From Isoetes taiwanensis (Eukaryota; Streptophyta; Lycopodiopsida; Isoetales; Isoetaceae), in the NCBI GenBank assembly GCA_021234155.1, contig JAJEKV010000165.1, positions 932,001 to 996,000 of the forward strand: a DNA stretch of 64,000 bases. Direction: 5' to 3'. Shown one piece after another: positions 1-10,865 of this stretch; the stretch's first letter is position 1; every line of letters starts with the position of its first letter. The notes under the pieces are model-generated. The model was not told where the DNA came from. It searched no databases and saw only the letters and a program-made list of their open reading frames with translations. The translations under genes and the position numbers were made by a program.

Positions 1-460
1 TTGCAGCTCGATCCAAGATCAGCAGACCCGAGATCAGCAGCATGGACGCTTTCAGAGGAGTGGGAGTCGGCCAAGATGCGGGTGGGTGGTTGATTCAATA
101 GGTAGATCCGAAGTTATCGGCCTCTTTCAAAAGTGGGTTTAGCATCCATTCTTAGCTATAGGCGACCCCTACAGCCTAAGAATGATAGACACTAACAAAG
201 GACCCTAACCATGTATGATTAGGTAGATTAGAATAGATGTATTCTGTTATTTTTAGTTCTGTTGTGATGATGTTTTGACATTCTATGCGCCACTCTTGTG
301 TATTGGGAAGGGGGGTAGAGACCCGAGCCCAAGTAGTTATATGATCATAGTTTTAGCCCATTAATTCCCCACCACGCGGCTCGTACATAAGAGCCCGTCG
401 GGCAGTGGGTGGCGGAGCTTAGACCGGCCGACAAGGAAGGGCTTGTCCAATCACGTTTGA
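1..460 (+). repeat. Left arm of the long inverted repeat
   Basis: This arm aligns with the reverse complement of about 3260-3740. The best conserved part is 200-330, containing the CTAACCATGTATG and GGGGGGTAGAGACC blocks. Weaker homology continues to the window edge, for example GCATGGACGC here against GCATAGACGC in the other arm. Confidence 0.7.
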
Positions 461-1089
461 TCCCTCCGCATGCAGAGCGACGGCCGGGAACATTGTGAGC
501 TAGGCCTATGCCGCACGCGGCGCGAGGCGGGGTATGGGCTCGAGACCTCTTGGGTGATGCGGCCGCCTTCTAGGGGTTCAAGTCGATCTGGCAAAGGCTC
601 TCTAGCTCAGCCTGTGATTGGCATGAACCTTCCGGAGGAGAGTGATCTCCCCCTTAACTCATCGGAAGCCGGAGAGATGCAACCCGCGAGTAGCCCCTTT
701 GGCTATGAACCCGGCAAAGGGCTTGGGCTCCAATACTTTTCAGCCTATCTGCAAAGTATGCATAGGAGGGGCGGATGGAGTGGACTACCCAACGACCATG
801 TTCTATGCCAGCCAAATCCATTTGCCATGAATTCTGTCTGCATTGTTATCTGGAGACCCAAGCCGTCAGTCTTTCCCCAAGAGTCTGAGCCTGGGTAGGA
901 TTCCCCCATGTTAGCTACTGTGATATGGTGAACCACCCTTCGAGGTGGGTTGTTATCTTATATTATAATGTTATACCGTAATTCCTGGATTGGATCAAGC
1001 CCTAATTTGAATGGTCGAGATCATCTAGGTGCATCTAAAGGCCGAGATTTCTCGCACAACTTCCTACCACCGTCATTGACCATATTGTG
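461..1089. other. GC-richer internal spacer, no recognised gene
   Basis: The stretch between the left arm and the polypurine tract is open for 142 codons on the plus strand (470-898). The predicted peptide matches no family I recognise and has no codon-level sign of a gene. I treat it as internal element sequence. Confidence 0.4.
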
Positions 1090-2925
1090 ATGTCTTATGG
1101 GGAAAGGGTAAAGAAAAGGGGAGGAAAAGGAAAAGGGAGGAGGAAAGAGAGAACGTGAAGGGGCAAAAAGGCACGGGGAAAAGGGAAAAAGGGAAGGGGA
1201 AAAGGGTGGGATAAGAGAAGAGAAAAATGAATGGGAAAAGGGAAAGGGAAAGAAAAAAAATCAAAAGGGAGGGAGGAACGGAACCTGAGAAAAGGGCATG
1301 AGGAAAAGGGAAAGAGGTAAAGGGGAAAAGGGAAAGGGAAATGGCATAGGAGAAAGGGAAAGAGGGGGAAAAGGGTCAAGAATGGGAAAAGGAAGGAAAA
1401 AAAAAAAAGCATGGGAAAAGGAAAGGAAAAGAGCATGGGAAAAAAGGAGAAAAGGGGAAAGGGTGAGGAAAGAAGAAAAGGGAGGGAAAAGTGGCATGGA
1501 AAAGGAAAAGAGAGGGAAAGGGAAGGGAAAAGGGGCACCGAGAAAAAATAAAAGAGTGAAAGGTTGGGAAAATGAGGAAAAGGGCATGGAAAAAGGGGAG
1601 ACAGGAGAAGGGAAGGGAAAAAGGCATGAAAAAAGGGGAAGTGAAAGGTAAAGAAAAAAAGGAGAGGCAAAGTAGGAAATGGAACCTGAAAAATGGCATT
1701 AGACAAAGGGAAGAGGGAAATGAGAAAAGGGAAGGGGGAAAGGGCACGAGAACAAAAAGGAAGAGGAAAAGGGTGAAGAAAGGGAAAAAAGGAAGTGAAA
1801 AAAAGACATGGAAAAAAAGAAAAAGGGAAGAGGAAAAGGGTGGGGGAAAATAGGAAAACGGGCAGAAAAACGGAAAGAGAAAAAATGTGGGAAGGGCATG
1901 GGAAAAAGAAAGGAAGGGAGAAAGGGTGAAGGAAAGGTAAAAAGGGCATAGGTAAAAGATAAAGAGTGAAAGGATCGGGAAAGGAGGAAAACGGAAAGGA
2001 AAAAGTCCATCATGAAAAGGGAAAAAGAAAAAGGCCGAGAAAAGAAAAAGAGGGAAAGGGTCAGAAAAGGAGGAAAAGGGAGAGGGAAAAGGAGAACAGG
2101 AGAAGGGTGAGGAGCAATGAATTGAAAAAGAGGAAGAGGAAAGTGGAAAAGGGCACGGGAACAAAAGGAAGAGAGAAAGAGTGAGGAAAGGTGAAAAATA
2201 TTAGAGGAGAGGGAAAAGTGGAAAAGAGAAAAGGAGGAGAGGGTGGGGAAAGGAGAAAAATGGGCACATAAAAGGGTAGAGAAAAGGGAACGGAAAGAGG
2301 CATAGGGAAAGAGAAAAGAAAAAAGAAGGAAGAAAAGAAAGGGAAAAAAGGCACGGGGAAAAGCGAAAGGCTGGTGAAAGAATGAAAAGGGAAGGGAAAG
2401 GAAAAAGGAAAAGGAAGGCGGAAAGCGGAGAAGGCAAGGGAAAATGGGCACGAGGAAAATGGGAGAGGGAAATTGGAAAAGAGAAGTGGAAAATGGCAAG
2501 GGATAAAGAGGAAGAGGATGGGTAAAGGAAGGAAAAGGGCATATGAAAAGGTGGGAAAAAGAGAACGAAAAATGGGCATGGGAAAAGGGAAAGGGAAAGT
2601 GGAAAGTAAAAGAAAAAGGAAGGGAAAAAAGAGAGGGAAAAATAAGAAGGGCAGAGAAAGGATGAAAAGGTAAGGGAAAAAATCCGTCAGAAAAAAAGGG
2701 AAGGGAAAAAGGAAAAGGGGAAAGGGAAGGGAAGTGAAGGGAAAAGGGGTTGAAAAAAGGAAAAAAAAAAGGGGAAGGAAAAAAGAAGATATGTAGGAAA
2801 CATAAGAAAAAAGGGAAAAGGAAACAGGAAAGTGTGTAGGGAAATGAGGGAAAAGGTAAATGCGGAATAGAGCAAAGGGCAAAGGGAAAAGGAAGGGTGT
2901 CGAATGCACAAAAGCCTCTTAAAGC
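1090..2925 (+). repeat. 1.8-kb polypurine minisatellite tract
   Basis: The plus strand is almost purely A and G for about 1.8 kb, built from GGGAAAAGG-like words. A short pyrimidine interruption, GGCAT or GGCAC, recurs roughly every 40-50 bases (for example near 1168, 1297, 1342, 1492, 1533, 1585, 1622, 1695, 1742, 1896 and 1945). The opposite polypyrimidine strand cannot form stop codons, which explains the long Phe/Pro/Ser/Leu-rich open frames there; they are not genes. Tracts of this type can form triplex (H-DNA) structures. Confidence 0.9.
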
Positions 2926-2946
2926 TCAGCAATGCTGGGATTAGTT

Positions 2947-3045
2947 TCTATTATATTAGATTTATGAAAAGGAGTCTGAGCTGAATAGGGTTTTGTCCAC
3001 ATAGATTCCCAACTTATGCCCAGCAACGCTGGGCACCATTACTAG
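2947..3045 (+). mobile_element. Helitron-like 3' terminus; possibly a 99-bp mini-Helitron
   Basis: Bases 3017-3035 form a perfect 8-bp hairpin (TGCCCAGC, AAC loop, GCTGGGCA), followed six bases later by CTAG at 3042-3045 and then T. Hairpin plus CTRR before a T is the known signature of Helitron 3' ends. The same approximately 34-bp end recurs at 49766-49798. A TC start at 2947 (TCTATTATATTAG, then AAAAGGAGTC) resembles plant Helitron 5' ends, which would make a 99-bp element. The base before it is T rather than the usual A, so the 5' end is uncertain. The 3' end is the firm part. Confidence 0.6.
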
Positions 3046-3259
3046 TTGTTGATTGATGTCATGTGCTCATGTGTGTTTACGATTCCGCAGCTAGATCGAT
3101 CCCGAGGGAGACGGGATGAATGACACGTCCATTCTTCCCCGTCGGGTTCTTGGCCACCAGCAAGAGCCCGATGTTAGGTGGACGGCCTCATGTCAGCGAG
3201 CAGATGCTGGTTTGAGGGATGATCTCCAGTTTGTATACGATCGGGGCATCGTATAGGAG

Positions 3260-3821
3260 CTGGGGCCGTCACAACAAGTATCCCTTATTCACCGGTCTAG
3301 CCCCGCCACCCACAACCAGGCGGGCTCTTGTACACGGGCCGCATTAATTGGGAATTGATGAGGTTATCTACGATCATCTGCTATTGAAGGTTTCAGGGTC
3401 TCTACCCCCCTTCCCACATACACAGGAGAGCATAGAATGGAACATCATCATCATCAAGAACTGAAATACTTAATAAGATCTAATCTATCTTACCTAAACA
3501 TACATGGTTAGGTTCTTTCGTTATGGCTGGTGATCTTAGGATCTACAAGGCTGATAGACTGATCTAGCATACTATCCTAGCTCATTGCCGGGCTAAGAGT
3601 CGGCTTTGCACAATAGAATCGCAGGTTACCTGATCCTTGGCTTGCTCCAGCTCCCCGAATCGCGTCTATGCCTTCGTTCTTGCTGAAGACAGCTGCTCCT
3701 GATGAATCTAATGTGCAAAGGCGGCTCAGCAGCGCCTGATAATGCGGAATGGTACCTTGCCTTGGCTGGAATGGCTCAGGGAAGCCAAAATGCGAAAAGG
3801 GGAAAGGTTTAGGATTTTCCC
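3260..3821 (-). repeat. Right arm of the long inverted repeat
   Basis: The reverse complement of this stretch matches bases 1-460. It includes GGTCTCTACCCCCCTTCCC at about 3398 and CATACATGGTTAGG near 3500. The outermost part, 3740-3821, has no partner in the window because the left end is missing. Confidence 0.65.
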
Positions 3822-5279
3822 TTTTGTTCCTTATATATGAACTTTTAGGGTTAGGTTAGAAGGGATCAAATGGGGTATTGCCACTTGGCAAGGGGGTTTT
3901 AATTGCATATGTTTAATATACATGTGCAACATACGAGGTTGCCCCCTAGGCGCAACTCTTTACGGCTCTCAAATACTTGTCGTGGTGACATGTACGTGTG
4001 ACGTGGCAGTATAATATACGTATTCGGATCATATGTTATGCTGGAACGTCACATCTCTGGATTTTGGTCGCATCCTGATTGTTGTTCTAGTCCAAAACCA
4101 TTTTCATATCTTGCATTCTAGTTGGTTATGGCCCATTTGATATATTCATTTAACATTTTTTTTTAAAGGCATCTTATGATTTCTAGTTCACATCATAATT
4201 TCTAGGTATCCTCGTTGGCTTCCCCCCTTTACTACCAACATCTACAGTTATCAACCAAATCACCTAGATCTGTGAGGAGAGCAGAGTTTTCTTCTTTTCG
4301 GCCAACTGTGACGAGCCTGCCGAGTTGACCCTCTTGGCAACTCGGGATCAAGCTATACTATAATTGTTAGAAAGAAATCAATTGGTCCTTGGCAATTATA
4401 AAGCAACACGCTTTCAAAGGGCAACCCCGTACACATCATCGTCTTGTTTAGTATATGAAGATCATTTCTAATCTTTATGGCACGGTTTAACTTATGAAGA
4501 TAATTTCTAATCTCCATGGCGTGTTTTATTTGCTGCTAGGTAGTTTTCATTGCCTTCGGAAAAATAAGTGCTCACTTTGCTCCAATTTTAGCATGCAAAA
4601 TAATACTTTCGTGCAATATTCTTTATAGTGGGATGCAAAATAATTGGACCTAAGGTGTCCTAGAAATCAAAACAACATGTTGGATTGAAGTTTTAGAAGC
4701 AATATATTCTACTTAGATTCTTTTAGGGCAGTCCAAAATGTGTAAACAAAGAATTGAGAATCAAAGCGATGCAAGCTAACTACATAGTCGTTTCCATGAT
4801 ATGATTCAAATCAACTGGTTTAGGCCAGATAGGACTATACTCATACCAGTTTATCTAAGATTTGCCGAACCATTAGACAAGTGGATACGTAGCAATGGAT
4901 ACCATATTTCGTAAAACTGCATAATTTTCTTTAAGACATGGAGGACTGTACAGTGCATATGTTATAAATAGATCCAACCTAGTGAATCCTCTAGGACAGC
5001 AGTAGTCTGTGGCTCAAAAGGGATTTTAGAAACTGTAATAAAAGAAGGATATGTAAATATATGCCCTGTCATAATAACACTATATAAAGTCAAAAGTCTG
5101 GCCATTCAATTCAAAGATTAGTGCATATCATTTTATAACTTTTTAATATATAATCCGATGTTGGAACCAGACAACACGTTCATCAAAGGTATCTATGACA
5201 TTGATACCAATTTTTGAATAATTTGGTACTGAAGCAAGATTACCTAGACAACTTCAAGTAATTCTATGAGAATTCCACT
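3822..5279. other. No gene seen
   Basis: AT-rich sequence without convincing open frames or splice-bounded exons. TTTAGGGTTAGG near 3845 resembles a plant telo-box. A GGTTGCCCCC word near 3935 weakly resembles the hairpin of the dispersed repeat at 13.1 kb. Confidence 0.5.
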
Positions 5280-5700
5280 GTCATAAACCACATAGGCAAC
5301 TGGTCTTCATAAAAGTGGAAGTTCCCCTTTAAGGTAGTCATTCTAGAAGGTACCCAAATGGGCAACAGGTCCCCATGGGCAATTCTGTCACTGTACAACC
5401 AGCCTCTATTAAATCGTTTGGCAAGTATATTGAACTTTGGCTTCTGAAGGTAAATAACGAAGTTTCAGAGGATGTTACAAATTTTACATACACCATTGCA
5501 CCATTCTACAGAAGGGAATTATCATATGCCATAGACAACCAGTCTTCAGAGAAGTGGAAGTCTCTTTTTAAGGCAATTCTATGGAATGTTCACTTTACAA
5601 ATAGCTACAGATAACTTTGGATTCTGAAGATAAACAACAAAGTTCAACACAAATTTTGCAAGCACCATCGCATCATTCTTCAAATTTGAGATTACCCTAG
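5280..5700 (+). repeat. Degenerate tandem repeat block
   Basis: Related segments recur: AACTGGTCTTC plus AAGTGGAAG at about 5297-5323 and ACCAGTCTTC plus AAGTGGAAG at about 5538-5561 (offset about 240), and AACTTTGG plus TTCTGAAG at 5433 and again at 5613 (offset 180). The copies are too diverged to define one unit. The 79-codon open frame at 5375-5614 crosses the repeat and is not a convincing gene. Confidence 0.5.
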
Positions 5701-5835
5701 AAATTTGAAAATTGTTTAGTAGACGCAAATGAACTGACACCATATTCATAAGAGCTTCCACATACAACCAAATGGGAAAGAAATTGAAAACAAGAAAAAC
5801 TGCAGCCTTTCCTTAAAGATTTCCTCCTTATGGTT

Positions 5836-6036
5836 TCATACTTTTGCTTTACTGGACTGAGGTTTGGTTCTTTCTTTTTTGTCTACTTTACGCTTCTTTG
5901 GTGAAGATGCTGCCTCAGTTCTGTGTCGGACAAATCCTCGTCCTCTACTGCTTTTTGTCGGACAAATCCTCGTCCTCGATTGCTTTTCGTCGTGCACCAC
6001 ACTGGTCCAAGTACGTTGTCCAATTAATGTCCATGC
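5836..6036 (-). CDS. Possible 3'-terminal exon, basic tail with PKKRKV-type nuclear signal
   Basis: On the minus strand a frame stays open from an AG acceptor (complement of 6037-6038) to a TGA at 5836-5838, about 66 codons. The C-terminal part reads SSPKKRKVDKKERTKPQ and then SSKAKV before the stop. PKKRKV is a classical monopartite nuclear localisation signal, so if expressed the protein end would be nuclear. The upstream part is basic and rich in Arg, Ser and Thr and has no domain I recognise. A 32-bp tandem duplication (5925-5988) lies inside the exon and changes the repeated frame. No upstream exon could be joined with confidence. It could equally be a chance open frame. Confidence 0.3.
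   Translation of the reverse strand, partial: AWTLIGQRTWTSVVHDEKQSRTRICPTKSSRGRGFVRHRTEAASSPKKRKVDKKERTKPQSSKAKV
5925..5988 (+). repeat. 32-bp tandem duplication
   Basis: Two adjacent 32-bp copies begin GTCGGACAAATCCTCGTCCT at 5925 and 5957. A second small duplication (GATGCAATTCTTTG/TGTCC words) follows at about 6043-6085. Confidence 0.85.
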
Positions 6037-6086
6037 CTAAAGCCATTCTTTGCGTCCTTGATGCAATTCTTTGTGTCCTTGATGCC

Positions 6087-6790
6087 ATAGTTATGTAACT
6101 TTATTTTCGACTGCATGCCAATAATCTTGGTAAGTGCTATTTGGATTTCTTACAAATTGGGCAACCATAGTAGACCAGAGCAGATGCATGTTCTCCATCC
6201 TAGTATATTCACTAGATGACTTCTTGAAGGCATGGAGGGCATCATAGATCCATTTGGAGTTAAGATGTTAAGAAGAAAAGAAAAAAAAGGTTGGAAGGAG
6301 AACCAAGAGAAGGTTAGAAAGTAGTACCAGAGATTCGACTCGGTAGAGTGTCATTAAGCTCCTTGGGACTCACTAGAATAGATCCAGTCATACAAGTTTG
6401 GGAAATGTCAGATTGCACAATAATATGCACCAACAATTGGCAGCTGGTAGAACCATTGAAGCTAGAACCATTTAATCTTAGGCTAGGACAAAAACAAAGT
6501 GCATGTGATGTTGCCATGCCTGTGAATAGTGCCACTGGCAGTATTTTTGGTTAAAGGAAAGAAGGAAGCATAGGTAGGCCAGTTGATGTTGGATCTCTCA
6601 CAAGGGCACACGCTAGTTCTTTCAGGGCTGAATAAGTCAGTTTGATCTAGCAGGTCCTTGTTGATCCATTTTCTGTCTGCTCTGGACTTACAGAAGAAAG
6701 GCAATAACCACAGCAAGGAGAACCATGAACGAAACTCCGGTAAGAATTGTTACTGCTATTCGCCCTATATCCCTTCCTGGGTTGCTTTTA
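6087..6790. other. Unassigned; possible minus-strand exon with membrane segment
   Basis: On the minus strand 6700-6775 encodes a hydrophobic stretch (about 20 residues, VTILTGVSFMVLLAVVIAFL) ending at a GTAAGTCC donor-like site. Minus-strand open frames also occur at 6314-6535 and 6483-6716, with Cys- and Asn-rich peptides. They could be exons of a membrane protein, but I recognise no family. The rest shows nothing. Confidence 0.2.
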
Positions 6791-6815
6791 AGGGGAGGTC
6801 ATGGTCTTTGGACCA
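6791..6815 (+). repeat. Left terminal inverted repeat of the pogo element
   Basis: Identical over 25 bases to the reverse complement of 10866-10890. TA target duplication at 6789-6790. Confidence 0.93.
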
Positions 6816-6832
6816 TTGACGTTCAATGGTCC
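6810..6832. repeat. Subterminal hairpin next to the left end
   Basis: GGACCATTGA, then CGT, then TCAATGGTCC: a perfect 10-bp stem with a 3-base loop that overlaps the end of the inverted repeat. No equivalent is present at the right end. It may be part of a transposase-binding region. Confidence 0.8.
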
Positions 6833-7604
6833 GGACCACCCCCCAAAATGAGAACACTTTTTTAAGCCATTAGACTTTAATAAAAATAAGAAAGCTCAAT
6901 CGTGGTAAAGACTTTGACGAAACCCTAACCCTAATGGACCAGCTAGCTCACAGAGACGAAGCTATGCCGAGGGCTGTGGCGATGGCGACAGAGTGGAGAT
7001 GGCTCCATTTCACACCATGCATGCACATGCTTGGACCAGGACAGCACCAGAGGAGACGGTTATGGCACGATTCCGGCTCTTGGTGGCAAGAGAAGGGAAG
7101 TAGAAATATTTGTGAAGGCTGATCCTTAGACATGGTTTAGGGTCTAGTTTGGGCGGCTAAATATGGCGCCAAGAGCTTGAATCAAGGCCCAGGGCGCGAG
7201 ATTTCTAGCTATGACGCTGCTGGCTTTGAATTTTGAATGCAAAGGTAAAGATTTCGTCCTTGTTAATCCTATCCTTCATTCTGGCAGCCTACAAATTTCC
7301 TATAACTAACTCAAATCTGCATGCAGATGGAGGTTAGCAAATCTTGGCCTCAAGATCATGCCTCCTTGCATCCAAGACCATTGATCTGTTAGGTAAGGGT
7401 CTGCCCTATTGGCAAGCAGCTTGTAGATGGAAACTAACCCCCATTTGCACTTCTGCAGGGTATAAAAGATGCTGCCAAAAATCGGATGAGCATAATCAGA
7501 GCTCTATTTTTTGCTTCATTCTTAGTGCTTGTCTCTCTTACTACTTTTATTTGCTTGCATTAAGTTTTTAAGAGAGGGGGTTAGGGAATTCTCAGCCTGC
7601 TGCC

Positions 7605-9824
7605 ATGCAATTAAAGAGTGGTAGAGTTGTGAGAGATCCTCCTGCACACCAGGCCTCGAAGCCAAGGACTAAGAGATTGATTCATGACCAGCTTCCAGTG
7701 TTAAATCCAGGATCCCAGAGGGTTAGAGTTATGAGTAGAGGTTCTTGGACTCGTGAACAAATGGAGAAAGCCATTGATGCTGTAGATGATGGCCTCATGT
7801 CATTAAGAAAGGCTTCCTTGCATTTTGGCATTCCTAAGACAACTCTTAGGAATTGGATTAATGGCATAACCGAGGAGAAGTTTGGATCTGTTCCGAGATG
7901 TTTAACAAAAGATGAGGAGGCAGAACTTGTCTCTTGGTGTGTGCAAATGTGTGATGAAGGAAGAGGAGTTACATTGGAGCTGCTGAGGGAAAGGGTAAGT
8001 GAGATGGCCATCAACAGGAACACTGGTTTTAAAGATGGCTTGCCAGGTAAAGGATGGTGGAGAGGCTTCAAAAATAGGCATCCACAGCTGAGTCTTAGGT
8101 CTGCCCAATGTGTAGAAATTCAACGAGTTAAAGCCATAAATTCCAATAACCTGGAGGCATTTTATTGTGCATTAGAAAAACTGCTAGCAGAATTTAAGTT
8201 CACATCTCCAAAGATCTGGAACTGTGATGAGACAGGAATTCAGGCTGGCAGCAGATCATCTATGAGAATCTTGGCAAAGAGAGGAGCAAGAAATGTTGCC
8301 CAAACTATACCAAAGAATAGAGAGTGGTGAATTGTTCTCACATGTGTATCTGCTGCAAGTTATGTGTTGCCTAATTTGTATGTCTTTAAAGGTGCCAGGA
8401 TGAGGGATAGAAATCTGATGTTGGGATGTGAACCTGGAGCTGCTATGGCCTTCCAGAAAAAGGCATGGATTACAAATGAATTGTTTGATGGCTGGCTTGC
8501 ACACTTCCAAACCAATGTCCCTGGTGGCATATCTCCTGATAATCCACATCTTCTAATTTGTGATGGCCATGGATCCCATGTGAGCTTGGCTGCCATTCAA
8601 CATGCCAAAACCATAGGCTTACACATTCTAAAATTACCTCCACACACTTCCCACAGATTGCAGCCTCTAGACGTGTCATGTTTCTCTCCCTTCAAAACTA
8701 GATTCAAAAGGAATAGGAGCCATTACATGAGGGGTCAACATTTTGGGGAGCCTAGCAAAGAAGACATGGCTACTATTATGTCCACATCCTTGCGAGAAGC
8801 ATTGACCACTTCTAATATTGTTGCAGGCTTTAGAAAAACAGGGATATGGCTAATTATGTGTCCATGCCACCCCCTATTACACCTATTCTCCAACCACCGC
8901 CCTTGTTGGGAACATGCAGCCATCTCCTACTGTTGTGAATATGCAACCTGCCCCTACAGCAGCAGCAGAAAAGCAAGCCAACCATCAACCAATTGTTGCT
9001 AGAAGATCCAATCTTCCCGAGGTGCTAGCAGGCAAGTTAATGGTAACTAGTGATGAAATGATTGCAGCTCGAATTGATGCTGATAAGAAACAAAAGGAAG
9101 CAGCTAAGGCAAGAAAGGATCATGTAGAGAATAGAAAGAAAATACAATTGGAGAGAAAGGCAGCCAAGGAACTTGATATGAAGAGAAGGGCAGATGCAAG
9201 ATTGGAAAGGGAATTGCAGAAAAGAAGTGACATACACCATTTGGTTGTACTACACACCATTTGGAATTCCAGCTGTGCATACACCATTTTTGGTTGTTGC
9301 TAATCCAATTGTTGTTGCAGTTGAGCATGCTCATGTTTATGAAGCGATTGTTGAGGATGTGCCTTTGGAACATGAGCATGATGTTCATAAAGCAATTGTC
9401 CAGGATTTGCTTTATGAACATGAGCAGGCAGGCTTTTATGGTTATCCAGGTGCTGGTCAAGATGCTGACATGTACATGGACAGCCAAGTTAGTGATCATG
9501 ATGACGAGGATGAGCTTGTGGGATGTAGTAATGAGGATACGCACATTTGTTCTTGGGACATTCACAGAAATAAGGCTGGAAATAAGGCTAACGTGGACCC
9601 TGATTGGCACTGGACTGACCCTGATGCATATCATGGTAGAGACAATGTCTTTGATGATAAGGTGGATGAGATCCACCATGCTTATAAGCCAGTTTACAGC
9701 AACACAGGTGGCAGAGAGTGACGAAGATGCCATTGATCCAACACCTGCAGTGAAGAAAACTATGGCTCTAAATGATGTTTACAGGAAAGAGGCAGATTTG
9801 GTCCTTCGAGGCCTGGGGGTGTGA
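7605..9824 (+). pseudogene. pogo/Tigger-like (CENP-B-type) transposase, broken
   Basis: This encodes the DDE transposase that cuts and pastes the surrounding element. Starting at 7605, a helix-turn-helix (about residues 44-90, SWTREQMEKAIDAVDDG then ASLHFGIPKTTLRNW) resembles the psq/CENP-B N-domain. A second Tc5/CENP-B DNA-binding domain follows (GKGWWRGFKNRHPQLSLR). The catalytic acids are seen at codons 8226-8228 (CDETG), 8562-8564 (CDGHGSH) and 8670-8672 (QPLD), giving a DD35D spacing between the last two. The tail is charged and acidic (SDHDDEDEL). Lesions: an in-frame TGA at 8328-8330 and frame changes near 8865, 9235 and 9715, some of which could instead be short introns. The catalytic core is otherwise well preserved. 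Confidence 0.9.
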
Positions 9825-10865
9825 TGGGAATTTTCTTTTTCTTGTGGCTGAATTATGTTCAAGTTTTGTTGTCTTTTGGACTAATCAAAGGAATTGTTTT
9901 TCATTGTTAGTGTGTCTATTGTTGTATTTCAATTTAATTGCATGGCAGCAGTGCTGTTAAATAGAACAAAGTTATGTTTCATGTAAATTATCTATTTTGT
10001 TGGGATCTAGGGCTGATCCGAGTCTTAGATCCCGGGTTCTAATGTGTGTAGTCAAGTTATTGCAGCAATCTTGTTGATTAGTTACAAGTAATACTGAAAT
10101 TTAACTTAAACCACTACAGTGGTGTGCATAGCCATAAAGAACTCAGCTGTAAGTCTTTAATCAAGTCTCCCTCTCTAGTTTAGCATGTAATTGACCTTGT
10201 TGTATTTTGAAGGCATTGCCATGAACTATTAAGTGCTGTTGTACAAGCTGGTCTCGCAAGGTATCTTCAAGTTTTGCATTCATATTTTTTTTGGGAACTC
10301 GGGTTGATGGTTGCATTGGTAATGCTTCCATCAACATGAGATCCCAAGTACTAATCCTTTGATCCGTGTGCTGCAGCAGGGGTGATTGGAAATAGCCTAT
10401 AGTTAAGGCTGTGAAGGATCAAAGCCTTCCACCCCTGTTTAGATTTCATGTAGGATTCATATTCATTTGCAACTGATTTAGGCAATTCATGAGGTCTTCT
10501 GCAGTTCCAATCCAAGTTGTTAAGAGGTCAATGCTGGTAAGCACAGGGTCCATTGGATTTGCATATTGGTCCATTAACTTGGTAGGTAAGTTCCAGCTAT
10601 GGTTTGTAGAAGGTTCATCATGGTTGCACTATAGTCCATTTAGGTTCTATTGCTGGTCCATCCAAAGCGGTCCATTTGGATACTGCCAGGTCAATTAGGG
10701 TCAAAAAAAGGGGTCTACTTTTGCTAGTTTTTTAATGGTACATACCAGTTCCAATTTCTGATTTCATGATATCATTTTACAGATCCACACTCAAGCAAGA
10801 CAATGAGCCATCAATTTCGCCAATTGGATCAGCACAGCTCCAGATATAGCATTTGGCGTCTTAAG
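9825..10865. other. 3' non-coding part of the pogo element
   Basis: AT-rich sequence between the transposase end and the right terminal repeat. Two related segments, GGGATCTAGGG near 10010 and GAGATCCCAAG near 10337, contain GGATC/GATCC words. I see no gene. Confidence 0.5.

Larger units (their letters stand above)
1..3821. mobile_element. Large element with long diverged inverted repeats (left end outside window)
   Basis: Bases about 40-430 and the reverse complement of about 3290-3700 are homologous. Shared blocks in the same order include CTAACCATGTATG, a GATGATG block before TTCTATGC, GGGAAGGGGGGTAGAGACC, AGAGCCCG and GTGGGTGGCGG. Identity looks like roughly 70-80 percent by eye. The arms enclose the polypurine tract and a Helitron-like end. 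Such long terminal inverted repeats suit a Mutator-like or foldback element. The right end may lie near 3821, where the complement begins GGGAAAATCC, but I could not find a target duplication because the left end is cut off by the window. No transposase is visible inside. Confidence 0.55.

Noticed and set aside
470-898. 142-codon plus-strand open frame
   Set aside because: Overlapping frames on both strands are also open and no motif is recognisable. It is probably GC-rich element interior.
1095-2932. Long minus-strand open frames (up to 284 codons) rich in Phe, Pro, Ser and Leu
   Set aside because: They lie wholly in the polypyrimidine strand of a purine tract, where stop codons cannot occur. 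All overlap in several frames and none has a domain.
6918-6934. Telomere repeat (CCCTAACCCTAA)
   Set aside because: Only two units are present inside a transposon. It is better read as a telo-box-like promoter motif.
9261-9711. Alternative plus frame over the transposase tail
   Set aside because: It is an out-of-frame shadow rich in Met and Leu. Only its last 35 or so codons (9715-9824) look like the real transposase end.
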